A DNA stretch of 64,000 nucleotides from Amorphophallus konjac (Eukaryota > Streptophyta > Magnoliopsida > Alismatales > Araceae), in the NCBI GenBank assembly GCA_022559845.1, contig JAHNEJ010001370.1, forward strand, positions 62,001-126,000, given 5' to 3'. Positions 37,085 to 48,100 of the stretch are shown here, one piece after another; position 1 is the first letter of the stretch; each line of letters starts with the position of its first letter. A program made the translations under genes and the position numbers. A model generated the notes under the pieces. That model searched no databases. It was not told the origin of the DNA and was given only the letters and a program-made list of their open reading frames with translations.

Positions 37085-37490
37085 CCCAGTGGCACACCCC
37101 CCCCCCCAAGCGGGGGTCTTCAGTGGCAGACCCCCCTGTGGGGGTTTTCAGCGGCACACCCCCCTTGGGGGGGGGGTCTTCAGCGGTACGCCCCCAAGCG
37201 GGGTCTTCAGCGGCACACCCAAAAGAGGGGCCTTCAGCGGCACACGTCCCATGGCCCTCAGCGGCACGCCCCTTTGGGCCTTCAGCGGCACACACCCCAG
37301 GGGCCCTCAGTAGCACGCCCATTTTGGGGTTCAGCGGCACATTTTTTTGCCCCAGCGGCGCACTCTTCTGGACCCTCAACGGCACGCCTTTTGCCCCCTC
37401 CAACGGCACGCTTGTGCAACCTTCAGTGCCACGCCCTTTTGGCCCCTCTCCGGTGCACCTTTTGAGCCCGCCAGTGGTACAGCGTTAAGA
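37085..37490. repeat. Minisatellite array 1, unit like CTTCAGCGGCACACCCC
   Basis: About 15 units of roughly 23-30 bp carry CAGCGGCACRCC with variable G/C-rich tails. The frames through it (GTPPGVFSGT-like) are by-products of the repeat. Confidence 0.7.
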
Positions 37491-38394
37491 CATGTCAACG
37501 GGCCAGACGACGTGGTGCCCATGCCCTACGCGTCTTCGGCGAGCAGTGGCCTATCCGAAGTGTCGTCCAGGGGTTGGGCCACGCAAACTACCGCCTCACC
37601 GTCCAGGACGGGAGAGGTCAAACGTAATCATGACGAAGCCGCTTCCCGCCTTCGCCGCCCCCCCCCGTGCTCGAAGCCCCGCGACTGAGAGTATAAAGCC
37701 ACTCCCACTCCCAGACGAACAAAAAAAAGGGGGGGGGGAAGATAGGGAGAAGAAAAGGAAGAAAGGAACGGAGACGAACAGAGCCGACCACCGGGAGAAG
37801 AGAGAAGAGGAAGAAGAAGTTGCTCCAGCGTTGGAGGCTTCCCGGAGATCAGAGAAAAGAGAGAGAGTAAGAGAAAGAGAGAGAGAGAGAGAGAGAGGGT
37901 CTGTGTAGCAGTGGGAGTGGGGAAGGGCAGGGAGCCGCCGCCTCTGCTTGACCCCTACTCTCCTCCTGTTTCCCCTCCATATTCCTCCTTTTCTTCTTCT
38001 CCCCTCTCCTGTGGCTTCGGCCTTGATGTATATCGTAATGTGTATGGCCGGTCGCGGTCATCCTTCTTTATGAATGGAAGTCTCGGACCCTTTCTTTTGG
38101 GTCTTTTCTGGCCTCTCCCGATCTATCCCACTACATGTGTTGTGTTGTTCGTTTTCCCCACTTTTCCGGCATTTTTTGGACTCTCCGTAGTGATGTGATT
38201 CCACCCGTACGATCCTTAGCCTCATGGATTCTTTGCCCTCTTCTATGGCCATCAGTTGCACCTATCTGTTTGATGGGAGAGAAACCCTCCTTCTCTTCCG
38301 GAATACCCAGCCATCAGTAGCCCACTCTTGGCCTTCAACCCTCCTTCTCTCTCTGAACATCCAGCTGTTGGTAGCCCACTCTTGGTTTCCCCCC
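37491..38394. other. LTR-like segment with TATA, no gene
   Basis: A TATA-like GAGTATAAAGCC lies at about 37689-37700. It is followed by G9 and (GA)n runs (about 37859-37899) and a C/T-rich leader-like stretch. This is compatible with a U3/R border of an old LTR, but no paired LTR was found. Confidence 0.3.
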
Positions 38395-38640
38395 CCCTCG
38401 ACACAGCCTTGACGGCCTTTGCCGGTGCACCTTTGGCACTCTGTCCCCGGCATGGCTCTAAGAGCCTTCACCGGTACGCCCTCAACTCCTCTTCGCCGGT
38501 GCGCCCCTTGGTATCGTTCCCCGGCACAGCCCACCTGTGGCACTTCCCCGGTATGCCTTGGGCAGCCTTCACCGGCACGGCCTTAATAGCCTTCCCCGGT
38601 ACACCCTTGACTCTCCTTCACCGGCACACCCTAGTGAGTC
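38395..38640. repeat. Minisatellite array 2, unit like CCTTCACCGGCACACCCTTG
   Basis: Eight or more units of about 30 bp carry CCGGYRCRSC. They are clearly related to arrays 1 and 3. Confidence 0.65.
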
Positions 38641-39064
38641 CCAGGTTAGTTTTTCACCCCGTTGCTTTCAGCTTTTCCGAGGTCTTATCAAAGGTGTTGC
38701 CGCCTCCGGGCGCCCACCTCCAGTTGTTGGGTTCCGCCACTCCATGTGGGCGCGTTCCCTTTACCTCCCTTACGCTCGGGTCAAGGGGAGATGCTGCCGA
38801 ATTTTTAACAGAAAATAACAAAAAATGTTTAAAAGGCAAAAGGAAGCAACAAACGAACAAAACAATCAACGATAAAACTTTCCGACTAATCGAGGCATTA
38901 CCGGTAGCATGATGAGAACTGGACCACCTAACAACCCGGCAGACCGAACGTCCGACCTATAAGAAAAGGCTGAACAGAACAAAGCAAAGGAAATTTGTAT
39001 AAGACTACATGAAAATTAAGAAAAGAAGAAAAGAAAAGCCTTAAAATAAATAACAGAGGAGTGC
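38641..39064. other. Spacer between minisatellite arrays
   Basis: Unassigned sequence that becomes A-rich after 38800. No gene was seen. Confidence 0.3.
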
Positions 39065-39545
39065 ACCTTCGTCACGCCTGTCCCAACCTTCGCCGGCACG
39101 CTCCGTTGGTCCCCCAGCGGCACACCTCAAACAATCTTCAACGGTACACCCCTTGCTTACCCTTAGCGGCACACTCTCATCCCCTCCAGCGGCACAACCA
39201 TCCCCTACCTTCAGCAGCACACCGCAAACAACCTTCAGCGGTACACCCTTCACAACCTCCAGCGGCACACCTTCGTTACCCAGCCTAACCTCCACCGGTA
39301 CGCTCTGTTGGCCACCCTACCTCCACTCCAACAACCTTCAACGACACACTTATTTGGCCCTTCACCGGCACACTCTACCGCCCCTCCTAACCCCCAGCGG
39401 TACACCCTTTTTAGCCCCAGCGGTATACCCTCGTTACCCTCAGCGGTACACCCTTGTTACCCCCAGCGGCACAACCCTTTTTACACCCAGCGACACACTC
39501 CATTCCCCAGCGGTACACCCCATCTCCCTTCGCCGGTACACTACG
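39065..39545. repeat. Minisatellite array 3, unit like CCTTCAGCGGTACACCCTT
   Basis: About 18 units of 22-30 bp carry AGCGGYACACC, the same family as arrays 1 and 2. Confidence 0.7.
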
Positions 39546-40172
39546 TACGTATGTATATATATATATGCATAGCACGGTAATAACAATAGCAATAGCAAAC
39601 GAATTAATGAATGCTAATCAAAGAACTCCGAACGTGGAGCACTGACAGCGACAGTAAAAAAGGAGGGGGGGGGGTAAGAAAATAATAATAATAGTTATAA
39701 ATAAAAAAATCATTAACAAAAATGCATAGGGAAGTAATAAACGGCGGAGCAGAGGTCAAAACATATAACTAAGAAAATCCCAGATAAAAGACGCTAGGGT
39801 CCACATTGCAGACCATTTCTCCCCGTAACCCGATATCAAAGGAACAATAATGCCGCCCTCTCAGGCCGGGCCTGGACCTTGGGAACCATCCCGACACGAC
39901 CAAGCCCCGACCTGATCTTGGGCCGACACTCCAACTAGACTGGATTCGTCTCTCGTCCTCGGGTCTTTCCGAGCCTTTATTAAAATTGCCGTGCACTCGG
40001 CATACACTTGAAGGGATTCGCTCCGATTTTCCGACGCGTTCCTGTCACGGACCTGTGTCCGGATATGAAAAGGTCCACGAGTGACCGACATAGCCAATGG
40101 CTCGCATCCTAATGTGGACTTTGGTGTGATTTATGCATGTCTCCCTTTTGCGCAATTAGTATTATTCCTTTC
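39546..40172. other. Unassigned DNA
   Basis: A/T-rich and then mixed sequence. The short frames at 39769-40097 (minus) lack domains. Confidence 0.3.
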
Positions 40173-40507
40173 GGCCGCAGGGCCCCTAATTTCGGCAATT
40201 AATCAAGGGTGTTCCCTCGTATGGGGGATGTAAATGACGTCGTGACCCTTGCGGCACGATGGGATTTGGTCCCGACACGAACCACACAATCATCTGACGA
40301 AGTCGGATCGAGCGCACAATGGGCTCTTCGGAGTCCGAATAAATTGTCACTCCAGTGACTGGCACGCCCACGCACTTAATAGACGAATCAACCATTCCCG
40401 AATAGACGAGCATAATAGACGAACGAAAAGTGCGTCCACAAGTCTGGCACGCCCGATGGGACGAATCCACCCTTCATCTCTTTGCCGGAATTAGGGGCCC
40501 CGCGGCC
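40173..40507. mobile_element. 335-bp segment bounded by 26-bp inverted repeats
   Basis: 40173-40198 and 40482-40507 are reverse complements with about two mismatches, sharing GGGCCCCTAATT and CGGCAA. Similarity extends inward to AAGGGTG. The interior has no gene. It looks like a non-autonomous terminal-inverted-repeat element or a large hairpin; no target duplication was confirmed. Confidence 0.5.
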
Positions 40508-40562
40508 CCCTTCTTGTAACATTAATTGCGCTACTTTCTTAAATGCAAGAGAGAATTGCATC

Positions 40563-41248
40563 ATGGTGCCGACGATGGCTGTCACTTGCGGCCCTCAAGT
40601 AGTTGAGAACCATGTTCGAGGCGGCTACCTGGCGGTCCCCCTCAACTTTGGGAGCTTCTCTCCCACTGTGGGCTTCCCCAACTTCTTGGGGGTGGCCTTT
40701 GCCAACATTCTCGACGTGAAGGCACCCGAGGAACCCCAGACCAACGCTCCCGCTCCGGGGGCCACCGAAGCTGTTATTGGCCAAGCTGTGGCCAAGAACA
40801 ACGACGGCGTCCCGACAACGACGCTAAGCTGCAATATGCACCACGTGCATCAGACTGCTGGCCCATCCCACCAAGGGTCGGCGTCTCACCGGAGAAGGCT
40901 CCGGAGGAACAATATCGGCACCGTCTCGGGGCGCCGCATGTCTAACTCTGGGAAATCTATGGCCGTCGGGACCCTCCGAGTCCGCCTGGACGGGCAGAGG
41001 TCCCAGGTGACACTAGACCGCGTCGTCCCGACTGTCCCGGTCCGTAACTCTTTTCAAGGACTGGAGAAGCTGAAAGAGAAGGCGACGCTCCCAACCCCGG
41101 CCGCAGCACCAAAGGATGCGCCGGCTCGCAGGCCGGCCAAACTGAAACAAGTTTGGGTCCCCAAGGAGGCCCAGTCCACTGCACCCGCCCAGATGGGACT
41201 TAGCACTTTCCGCCCGAGGAGGGCCAGAAGAAATGAAAGGGTCAGACT
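40563..41248 (+). pseudogene. TE-like ORF cut by the copia insertion
   Basis: An open frame starts at ATG 40563 and is still open when the copia LTR begins at 41249; its stop at 41273-41275 is LTR sequence. It encodes about 228 residues before the break. They include a basic HRRRLRR patch and, near the end, VPVRNSFQGLEKLKEKA followed by a Pro/Ala/Lys-rich part with KLKQVWVPKE. That layout resembles the region before the catalytic domains in plant LINE or gag-type proteins. The identification is weak. The insertion is clearly younger than this frame. Confidence 0.4.
41244..41248. other. Presumed 5-bp target site duplication, left copy (AGACT)
   Basis: These are the five bases directly before LTR1. 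The matching right copy is not in the window because the base after LTR3 is C, not A. Confidence 0.45.
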
Positions 41249-41509
41249 TGTTGTGCATCCCTTGGTTTTGATGATGACAATAGGATATGTTTGATTAATC
41301 AAGTTCTATCTTGTTTCATAACAAATACAAGTGGTTTGATTGTTCCTTCAAAGTAATGGACTCATGACTATTTGATGATGACAAACAATGTTTTTGATTA
41401 ACTCAATATAAATCTGATAGTTCAAGTTACTTCTGATATGTTAAGTAATTTCAGGTCCACTGAAATCCAAGTGGAATCAACAAATCAGAAGAAGTGTCAA
41501 AGGCCGCTT

Positions 41510-41785
41510 GTCGACCAGGGAAGTGGTTATGGTCGACCAACGAACCCAGTCAGAAACACTTCAAGTCATCCGTCTTCTGCATGTGCCTTGGCTGTCGACC
41601 AAAGCCCCACTTCTGGTCGACCACAGAACAGACAGATCATCAGACAGAACTGACGGCCATCTGGAATTTGCCCCTTGTCGACCAGCGACAAGGCTGTGGT
41701 CGACCACGGGACGCGAGTGTCAGCCAGAATGAAACCGCCATCAGGACACTGCTCGTTGTCGACCAGGGACAGTGTCATGGTCGAC
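41510..41785. promoter_or_regulatory. Four paired GTCGAC palindromes in U3 of LTR1
   Basis: GTCGAC starts at 41510/41532, 41594/41616, 41677/41699 and 41758/41780. Each pair is exactly 22 bp apart, and pairs repeat every 81-84 bp. The first site of a pair is TGTCGACCA; the second is the full palindrome TGGTCGACCA. The array lies about 260-530 bp upstream of the LTR TATA-like box, where an enhancer would be expected. The same array is at 52142-52417 in LTR2 and from 62743 in LTR3. Confidence 0.8.
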
Positions 41786-42039
41786 CACGGGTGTTATAGC
41801 GTCCAGAACCGAACTCTAACCGAATTCTGTTTTGGTTCCTTAAAACCTGCAGATTGTTGTTGCAGGTTGTTGGGTAGCTCAACTGATGAGATTCCGCACG
41901 GGAATCAAGGAGAGAATATTGCTTAGAAGCAGTCAAACTTATTGTAGTGATCGGATTTAACCTTCTCCCTGCTTTCTAGCAGATTGACGCTCGATCTGGA
42001 ATTTGAGCGGGAAGAGCTTCAGGCTTGAAAAAGGATCTG

Positions 42040-42048
42040 CATAAAAAG
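42040..42048 (+). promoter_or_regulatory. TATA-like box of LTR1
   Basis: CATAAAAAG precedes a purine-rich segment and is the best TATA candidate. It would set U3 at about 820 bp. Equivalent boxes lie in LTR2 and LTR3. Confidence 0.45.
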
Positions 42049-42393
42049 CAGAAGGCAACTGATCGCGGAGGCAAGCACACAGAGAGAGCATAGAACAGAA
42101 GCTAAGAAACACACCTACATCACAGGACGAAGTGGCTCTCCATCAACCAGAAATCTGCAGAAGACTAAAAGCATTCTCATTGCTGCAGAAGGAAGACTGG
42201 GCTTGAAGCTGTGCGACCTCCAGCAGCAAAGCAGCTGAAGGCATCCGATTGGAAGTTCTACAGGGAGTCTACTCTTGTTATTTATGTGATTAAGTCCCAG
42301 GCTGAATTCTTTACTTTGTTACAAAAGTCTATATTCAGTCCTGTTGCATCATCCCACCTTCTCATCATTTCTATTCATCCTTACACCAAGTGT

Positions 42394-42477
42394 CAAGCTG
42401 TGAGGCAGCGGATTCAAGCTGTGTGTCAGCTGGTACAAGCTGTGTGTCAGCAGGAACAAGCTGTGTGACAGCGGTGT
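42394..42477 (+). repeat. 21-bp tandem repeat, 4 copies, in LTR1
   Basis: CAAGCTGTG starts at 42394, 42415, 42436 and 42457, each unit like CAAGCTGTGTGTCAGCTGGTA. It is kept in LTR2 and LTR3. It lies downstream of the TATA-like box, so probably in transcribed R/U5. Confidence 0.85.
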
Positions 42478-42768
42478 CTTGTGTTTTGGATTGAGATCAG
42501 AGGTTCTCATAAGTGAAGCCTTGCTTGAGTTAAGCAAGGGGTGGATGTAAGTCTCGGGAAGAGACTGAACCACCTTAAAAATCCTATCTTGTGGTTTGCT
42601 TATGTGTGTGCGTGCTTCTCTATGTGTTTGTTTTCTTCATTGATATCAACATTAGTTCTGTAATTCGTCAATCACCTGCAACTCATTTAGTCAATAGATA
42701 TTAAATCGAAAAAGGGGGAAAGATCTATTCACCCCCCCTCTAGATCTATTCAGTCCGTACTCAACACG

Positions 42769-42780
42769 TGGTATCAGAGC
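42769..42780 (+). other. Primer binding site (tRNA-iMet type), copy 1
   Basis: TGGTATCAGAGC lies two bases after the LTR end. It is the standard plant copia complement to the 3' end of initiator tRNA-Met. Confidence 0.9.
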
Positions 42781-42794
42781 CAGACTCTCCAAAA

Positions 42795-44873
42795 ATGTGG
42801 TCTAACAACCAGGAGAGGCCTGCCGGACTGAACTCTAGAAGTCTAATGGCTGAGGGACACTCAGTAACTAGACCACCATATTTCGATGGAAATGATTTCT
42901 CATACTGGAAAAATCGTATGCAGGTGTTCTTGAGAGCACAAGATCATGAGATGTGGAGAGTAGTAAGCCGAGGACCCTACGAGCTGCCCGAAGATGAGGA
43001 TACCTGGACCAGAGAACAGGTCAGAAAATCAACCATCAACTGGGGAGCCATGAACGTAATGCAATGCGCACTACACCCCACGGAGTTCTCACGAGTTTCA
43101 CAATGTGCAACGGCCAAGGAAATGTGGGATCGACTAGTAGTAATCTATGAAGGTACTTCAGAGGTAAGGGAGTCAAAAGCAAATATGCTAGTTTCAGAAT
43201 ATGAAATGTTTAGAATGAAAACTGACGAAAATATTTCTGAAATGTATGCTAGACTAGTGCAATTAACGAATAGTTTAAAGAGTCTAGGGAAAACCTACAA
43301 GGAACAGGAATTAGTGAGGAAGATCCTAAGATCCCTCACTCCTATGTGGCATACCAAGGCCACAGTAATTGAGGACTCAAAGAACCTCACCACTATGACT
43401 GTGGATGAACTAGTGGGATCCCTAATGGCCTATGAGGTCAATCTGAAAAGAAAAGAAGATGAGGGCAAGAAAAAGAACCAGCTCGCCCTAAAAACTAAAA
43501 TAGGCACCTCTGAACTATCTGACACTGATAACTCATCTAGCACAGGTGAGGAAACTGGTGAGCTAGCCATGTTAACAAGAAAATTCAAAAGGTTTCTGCG
43601 GAAGGAAGGTAAGGGATTCAGGAATCCTAAGGGCATGGTAAGAAAGTCATCTCAGTTTAAGTTTGATAAAAATAAAACTTCATCTAACAAACTTGTCTGC
43701 TACAACTGCAGGAAACTAGGACACATAAAGGCTGAATGTCCAGAGACTCCTAAGAAATCAAGCTTCAAGTGGAAAGGCAAGCAACTAAAAGCAATGATAA
43801 GCACATGGAGCGAGGAGGAGGAAAGCAGTAAGGAGGAAACAACTTCCGAGGAAGAAGAAGGAAACATCTGTTTGATGGCCAAAGGAGATAGCGATGATCT
43901 TGAGGTAATCCCTCCGTTTCAAGATTTTTCTAGCTCAGATTGGGAAGAAGTCTACTCAGACTTACTTGATGCATATGAAAGAATTAGAAAGGAAAATAAG
44001 AGTTTGAAGAAAAAGCTTAATCAGGTCAATAATGACAGCAACCCATTTGCCAACAGAACTGAACTAGAATTAGAAATCACCACCTTGAAAAATAAGCTGA
44101 AACAATACGAGACAGATGAAGAAAATGTCAAATGGCTGTTAGAAGAAAATGAGTCACTGAAAAACACAATTGATGAGGTAAAATTAAAGACTCAAGAAAG
44201 TGAACAGCAAACTAAGGTAACTCAAGAAAGAAACAACTCACTCAAGGAGGAAAACTGTCAACTTCTGGAAGAAATAGAAAGAATCCAGAGTGAACTGAAA
44301 AACAAACAGGAAACCTTGGAAAAAATGACTAAAGGTCAAGAAAACTTAAATGCTGTCTTGGGAATAAAAGTAAACTTTCAAAAAGAAGGGTTAGGATACA
44401 ATCCTACGGCTAAAAAGGAATTCCAAATAAAAACCGTAACTGGGATTGCTGACTCAAAAGGAAAAGGGCCCCTAATCAATCTATACCAAGACAAACAAGA
44501 GGATGTAGCTGAATGCTCCTCCAAAAGGAATAATGTCACCAAGGAAGAGAGAAACATTAAAGAGAAAACAGTCAATCAACATAAGCTTAAAAATAATAGA
44601 CAAGAAACTCAAATTCACAGAAATAACCAAACAAACCAAGTACTAAATCAAGTTAAAGGACATAAATCTGGAAAACAAGGTGTCTGGAGACAGGCTGGTC
44701 GACAACCGACCCCTCCTATGTCGACCAGAGGATCTGCCAGAACAGGCGCTGGCGTCTGGAGAAGCAGTGGTCGACCACAGACATACCAGATGTCGACCAG
44801 AGGAACTGCCAGAACAAGCGCTGGCTTCTGGAAAGCAATGGTCGACCACAGACACACCAGATGTCGACCATGA
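42795..44873 (+). CDS. gag: Copia gag, copy 1 (C terminus lost by frameshift)
   Basis: This is the nucleocapsid/capsid protein that packages element RNA. The start at 42795 is the first ATG after the primer site and gives 692 residues. A gag-type N-terminal region (YFDGNDFSYWKNRMQVFL near residue 37) leads into a UBN2-like domain. A CX2CX4HX4C zinc knuckle lies at about residues 302-315 (CYNCRKLGHIKAEC). An acidic stretch follows, then a long coiled coil at about 395-515. Near the end are 24-residue repeats containing GRPQTYQMSTRG, encoded by the paired GTCGAC motif. Compared with copy 2, one A is missing near 44831-44834, so the frame ends early at 44873 and the last ~82 codons (to 45117) are out of frame. 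A long coiled coil in gag is typical of Sireviruses. Confidence 0.85.
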   Translation: MWSNNQERPAGLNSRSLMAEGHSVTRPPYFDGNDFSYWKNRMQVFLRAQDHEMWRVVSRGPYELPEDEDTWTREQVRKSTINWGAMNVMQCALHPTEFSRVSQCATAKEMWDRLVVIYEGTSEVRESKANMLVSEYEMFRMKTDENISEMYARLVQLTNSLKSLGKTYKEQELVRKILRSLTPMWHTKATVIEDSKNLTTMTVDELVGSLMAYEVNLKRKEDEGKKKNQLALKTKIGTSELSDTDNSSSTGEETGELAMLTRKFKRFLRKEGKGFRNPKGMVRKSSQFKFDKNKTSSNKLVCYNCRKLGHIKAECPETPKKSSFKWKGKQLKAMISTWSEEEESSKEETTSEEEEGNICLMAKGDSDDLEVIPPFQDFSSSDWEEVYSDLLDAYERIRKENKSLKKKLNQVNNDSNPFANRTELELEITTLKNKLKQYETDEENVKWLLEENESLKNTIDEVKLKTQESEQQTKVTQERNNSLKEENCQLLEEIERIQSELKNKQETLEKMTKGQENLNAVLGIKVNFQKEGLGYNPTAKKEFQIKTVTGIADSKGKGPLINLYQDKQEDVAECSSKRNNVTKEERNIKEKTVNQHKLKNNRQETQIHRNNQTNQVLNQVKGHKSGKQGVWRQAGRQPTPPMSTRGSARTGAGVWRSSGRPQTYQMSTRGTARTSAGFWKAMVDHRHTRCRP
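44698..44868. repeat. Three GTCGAC pairs inside the gag coding sequence
   Basis: Sites at 44698/44720, 44770/44792 and 44841/44863 are again exactly 22 bp apart. The pairs are about 72 bp apart, which gives an in-frame 24-codon repeat. The same holds in copy 2 at 55326/55348, 55398/55420 and 55470/55492. Confidence 0.85.
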
Positions 44874-45121
44874 CCAGACACGCAAACAGAAACCACAGAT
44901 TTTCTCAGGTGAAACAAAATGAAAATTGGAAATCAAAAAGGTGGATTCAGATTAAAGAAACATTAGAACAAAAGCCACCCAATCTGAACAAGTTCAGAGA
45001 CGAAAAATTAAACTGCTCTAAGAAAATCTGGGTTCCCAAAGGATTGTTACAGCAATTTCACAATTTTACAAGTTATCTTGGACCCGGGTACCATTGGGGT
45101 CCAAAAATTTCTGTGTAATTC

Positions 45122-48100
45122 ATGATGCAGGAATGTCTGGCAGCCATGCACAATAAGTGGTACTTAGATAGTGGTTGCTCAAGACACATGACGGGAGACA
45201 AGACCAAGTTCTCCCAACTAAGCTCAAAAGATGGAGGTTATGTGACCTTTGGAGGAAATAACAAAGGTAAGATCATCGGGACAGGTAAAATAGGTAAGAA
45301 CTCCTCAAACAGTATTGAAAATGTACTGCTGGTAGATGGACTGGAATATAACTTGCTGAGCATCAGTCAGCTTTGCGACAAAGGCCATAAAGTAATATTT
45401 GACTCCAAGATCTGCAAGATTATTGAACCAAATTCAGATACAGTCAAGTTTATGGGCCAGAGAGTAAACAATGTCTACATAATAGACTTGGATGATCCAG
45501 CCCACTCCAACCTGTGCCTAACCGCCAAGAAAGAGGACCTGACCTGGCTGTGGCACCGAAGGCTAGGGCATGTTAGCTATAGGGTGTTGCATAAACTTGT
45601 GAAGAATAAAATGGTTCTTGGTATGCCTGAAATTTCGTTTGCTCAAAATGTCAAAGTATGTGAATCATGTACCCAAGGTAAGCAAACAAGAAAATCATTC
45701 AAAGGTAGAACTGAAAGTCAATCTTCTAGACCACTAGAACTTGTGCACATGGACCTTTTTGGCCCAACAAGAACTGCTAGTCTTAGTGGTAAGAGATACG
45801 GTTATGTACTAGTTGATGATTTCTCTAGATTCACATGGGTAATATTTCTATCTCATAAAAGTGATGCTTTTTCTGAGTTTCAGGAATTCTACAAAAGAAT
45901 GAAGCAGGATGGCAAGTCCAAAGTGTGTACAATCATATCTGACCATGGGGGGGAGTTTGAAAATTCTGACTTTGACTTATTCTGCAGAAACAAGGGCATA
46001 ACCCACAGATTTTCCTCACCAAGGACTCCAGAACAAAATGGAGTTGTGGAGAGAAGGAACCGCACTCTTGTCGAGATGGCTAGAACCATGCTGGTTGAAG
46101 CTAAACTTCCAAGGAGATTTTGGGCAGAGGCAGTCAACACAGCATGCTACATTGTAAACCGAGCAATGGTAAGACCGGCTAGTGAAAATACACCATATGA
46201 AATGTTCAAAGGTAAGAAACCTTCCCTAGCTCATTTTAGAATTTTCGGGTCAAAATGCTTTATTCATAACAATGATAAAAGGGTCTTGGACAAATTTGAA
46301 CCGAAGAGTGATCCAGGAATATTCTTGGGCTATTCCGACCGATCAAGAGCCTATAGAGTTTTTAACACCAAAGATCAAATTGTTGAAGAATCCCCTCATA
46401 TTACATTTGACGAAATTAATGATCTTGGCAAAAATGAGCAGGTCAGCAAGGAAGAAGAAGATAGGGAATTTCTAGAAGACAACGAAGAACCAAATGAAGA
46501 AGAACAATCTCAGGAAAGAGATCAAGGTATTACTAATGCTCCAACCGAAGGAGAAGGCATCTCAGGTAACAATGCTCCACCCGAAGGAGAAGGCATCTCA
46601 GGTAACAATCTTGAGAACTTAAGACTTCTTAGAGATCATCCCATAGAAAACATCATTGGTGGAATTCATGATCCTAGGAAGACTAGATCTCAGTTAAAAG
46701 AAATCAATGAACTAGATCAGCTTGCACTTGTGTCCCAAATAGAGCCCAAATCAGTAGAGGAAGCATTAAAAGATGACTCATGGATAAATGCTATGCATGA
46801 AGAACTAAATCAATTTGAAAGAAATCAGGTGTGGAGTCTTGTCCCTAGACCTTCATCTCACCCCGTTATTGGAACCAAGTGGGTCTATAAAAACAAGCTA
46901 AGTGAAGAAGGGGTTGTAATGAGAAACAAGGCTCGGCTGGTGGCTAAAGGGTACAACCAGGAATTTGGGGTTGATTTTGAAGAATCATATGCTCCAGTTG
47001 CTAGATTAGAAGCCATCAGGATATTGTTAGCCTTTGCAGCATCTCATGGAATCAAACTACAACAAATGGATGTAAAAAGTGCATTTCTAAATGGAATAAT
47101 AAAAGAAGAAGTCTATGTGGAACAACCCCCTGGATTTGAAAATGATGAACTTGCTAATCATGTTTTCAAATTGCATAAAGCTTTGTATGGATTAAAGCAG
47201 GCTCCTCGGGCCTGGTATGAAAGGTTGAGCTCCTTCCTCACCAAGAAGGGATACATAAGAGGTAAAATTGATCAAACATTGTTTTCCAAGACCCAAGGTA
47301 AGCATATACTAGTTGTACAAATCTATGTGGATGATATTGTGTTTGGGTCTACCGAAGCTTCTTTATGTACTGAATTTGCAAACTTAATGACCAATGAGTT
47401 TGAAATGAGTTTAATGGGTGATTTACAGTTTTTTCTTGGATTGCAGATCGTACAATGTAGAGAAGGATACTTCATAAATCAATCCAAGTACATAAAGGAG
47501 ATGTTGAAGAAGTTTGGCATGGAAAGCTGCAAACCAATCGAGTCACCCATGGGTACAAATGCAACATTGGAAGCTGATGTAAAAGGTAACATGGTAGATG
47601 CCAAGAAATACAGAGGTATGATCGGGTCCCTGCTATATTTAACTGCTTCAAGGCCAGATATTCAGTTTAGTGTATGCATGTGTGCTAGATATCAGTCTAG
47701 CCCTAGAGAATCACATTTAGGGGCTGTCAAGCGTATCCTTCGATACCTTGCCGGCACCCAAGAATTGGGTTTATGGTATCCTACATACTGCAAACTAGAT
47801 TTGATTTCATATTCAGATGCTGATTATGCTGGTTGCAAAATTGATAGGAAGAGTACTAGTGGTTATTGTCAAATATTAGGTGGATGTTTAATATCATGGG
47901 CTTCTAAAAAGCAGCATTCTGTGGCACTCTCCACTGCTGAGGCTGAGTATGTCGCAGTAGGGAGCTGTGGTACACAGGTTATGTGGATAAAACATCAACT
48001 CCAAGACTACAATGTAGATCTTGGATGTGCACCTATTTTCTGTGACAACACTAGTGCTATTAATTTGTCTAAAAACCCTATTCAACACTCTAGGACAAAA

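Larger units (their letters stand above)
41249..42766 (+). repeat. Long terminal repeat 1 (1518 bp)
   Basis: It starts TG and ends CA. It differs from LTR2 by only about a dozen bases by eye, and LTR2 and LTR3 share several variants that LTR1 lacks (for example GTAGTTCAAATGATG against GTAGCTCAACTGATG). Confidence 0.95.

Noticed and set aside
41510..41785. GTCGAC clusters as cloning-vector (SalI) artefacts
   Set aside because: They occur in all LTRs and in gag and post-pol zones, with variable natural flanks and no vector sequence.
42211..42468. 85-codon frame conserved in all three LTRs
   Set aside because: LTRs are near-identical, so conservation is not informative; part of it is the 21-bp repeat.
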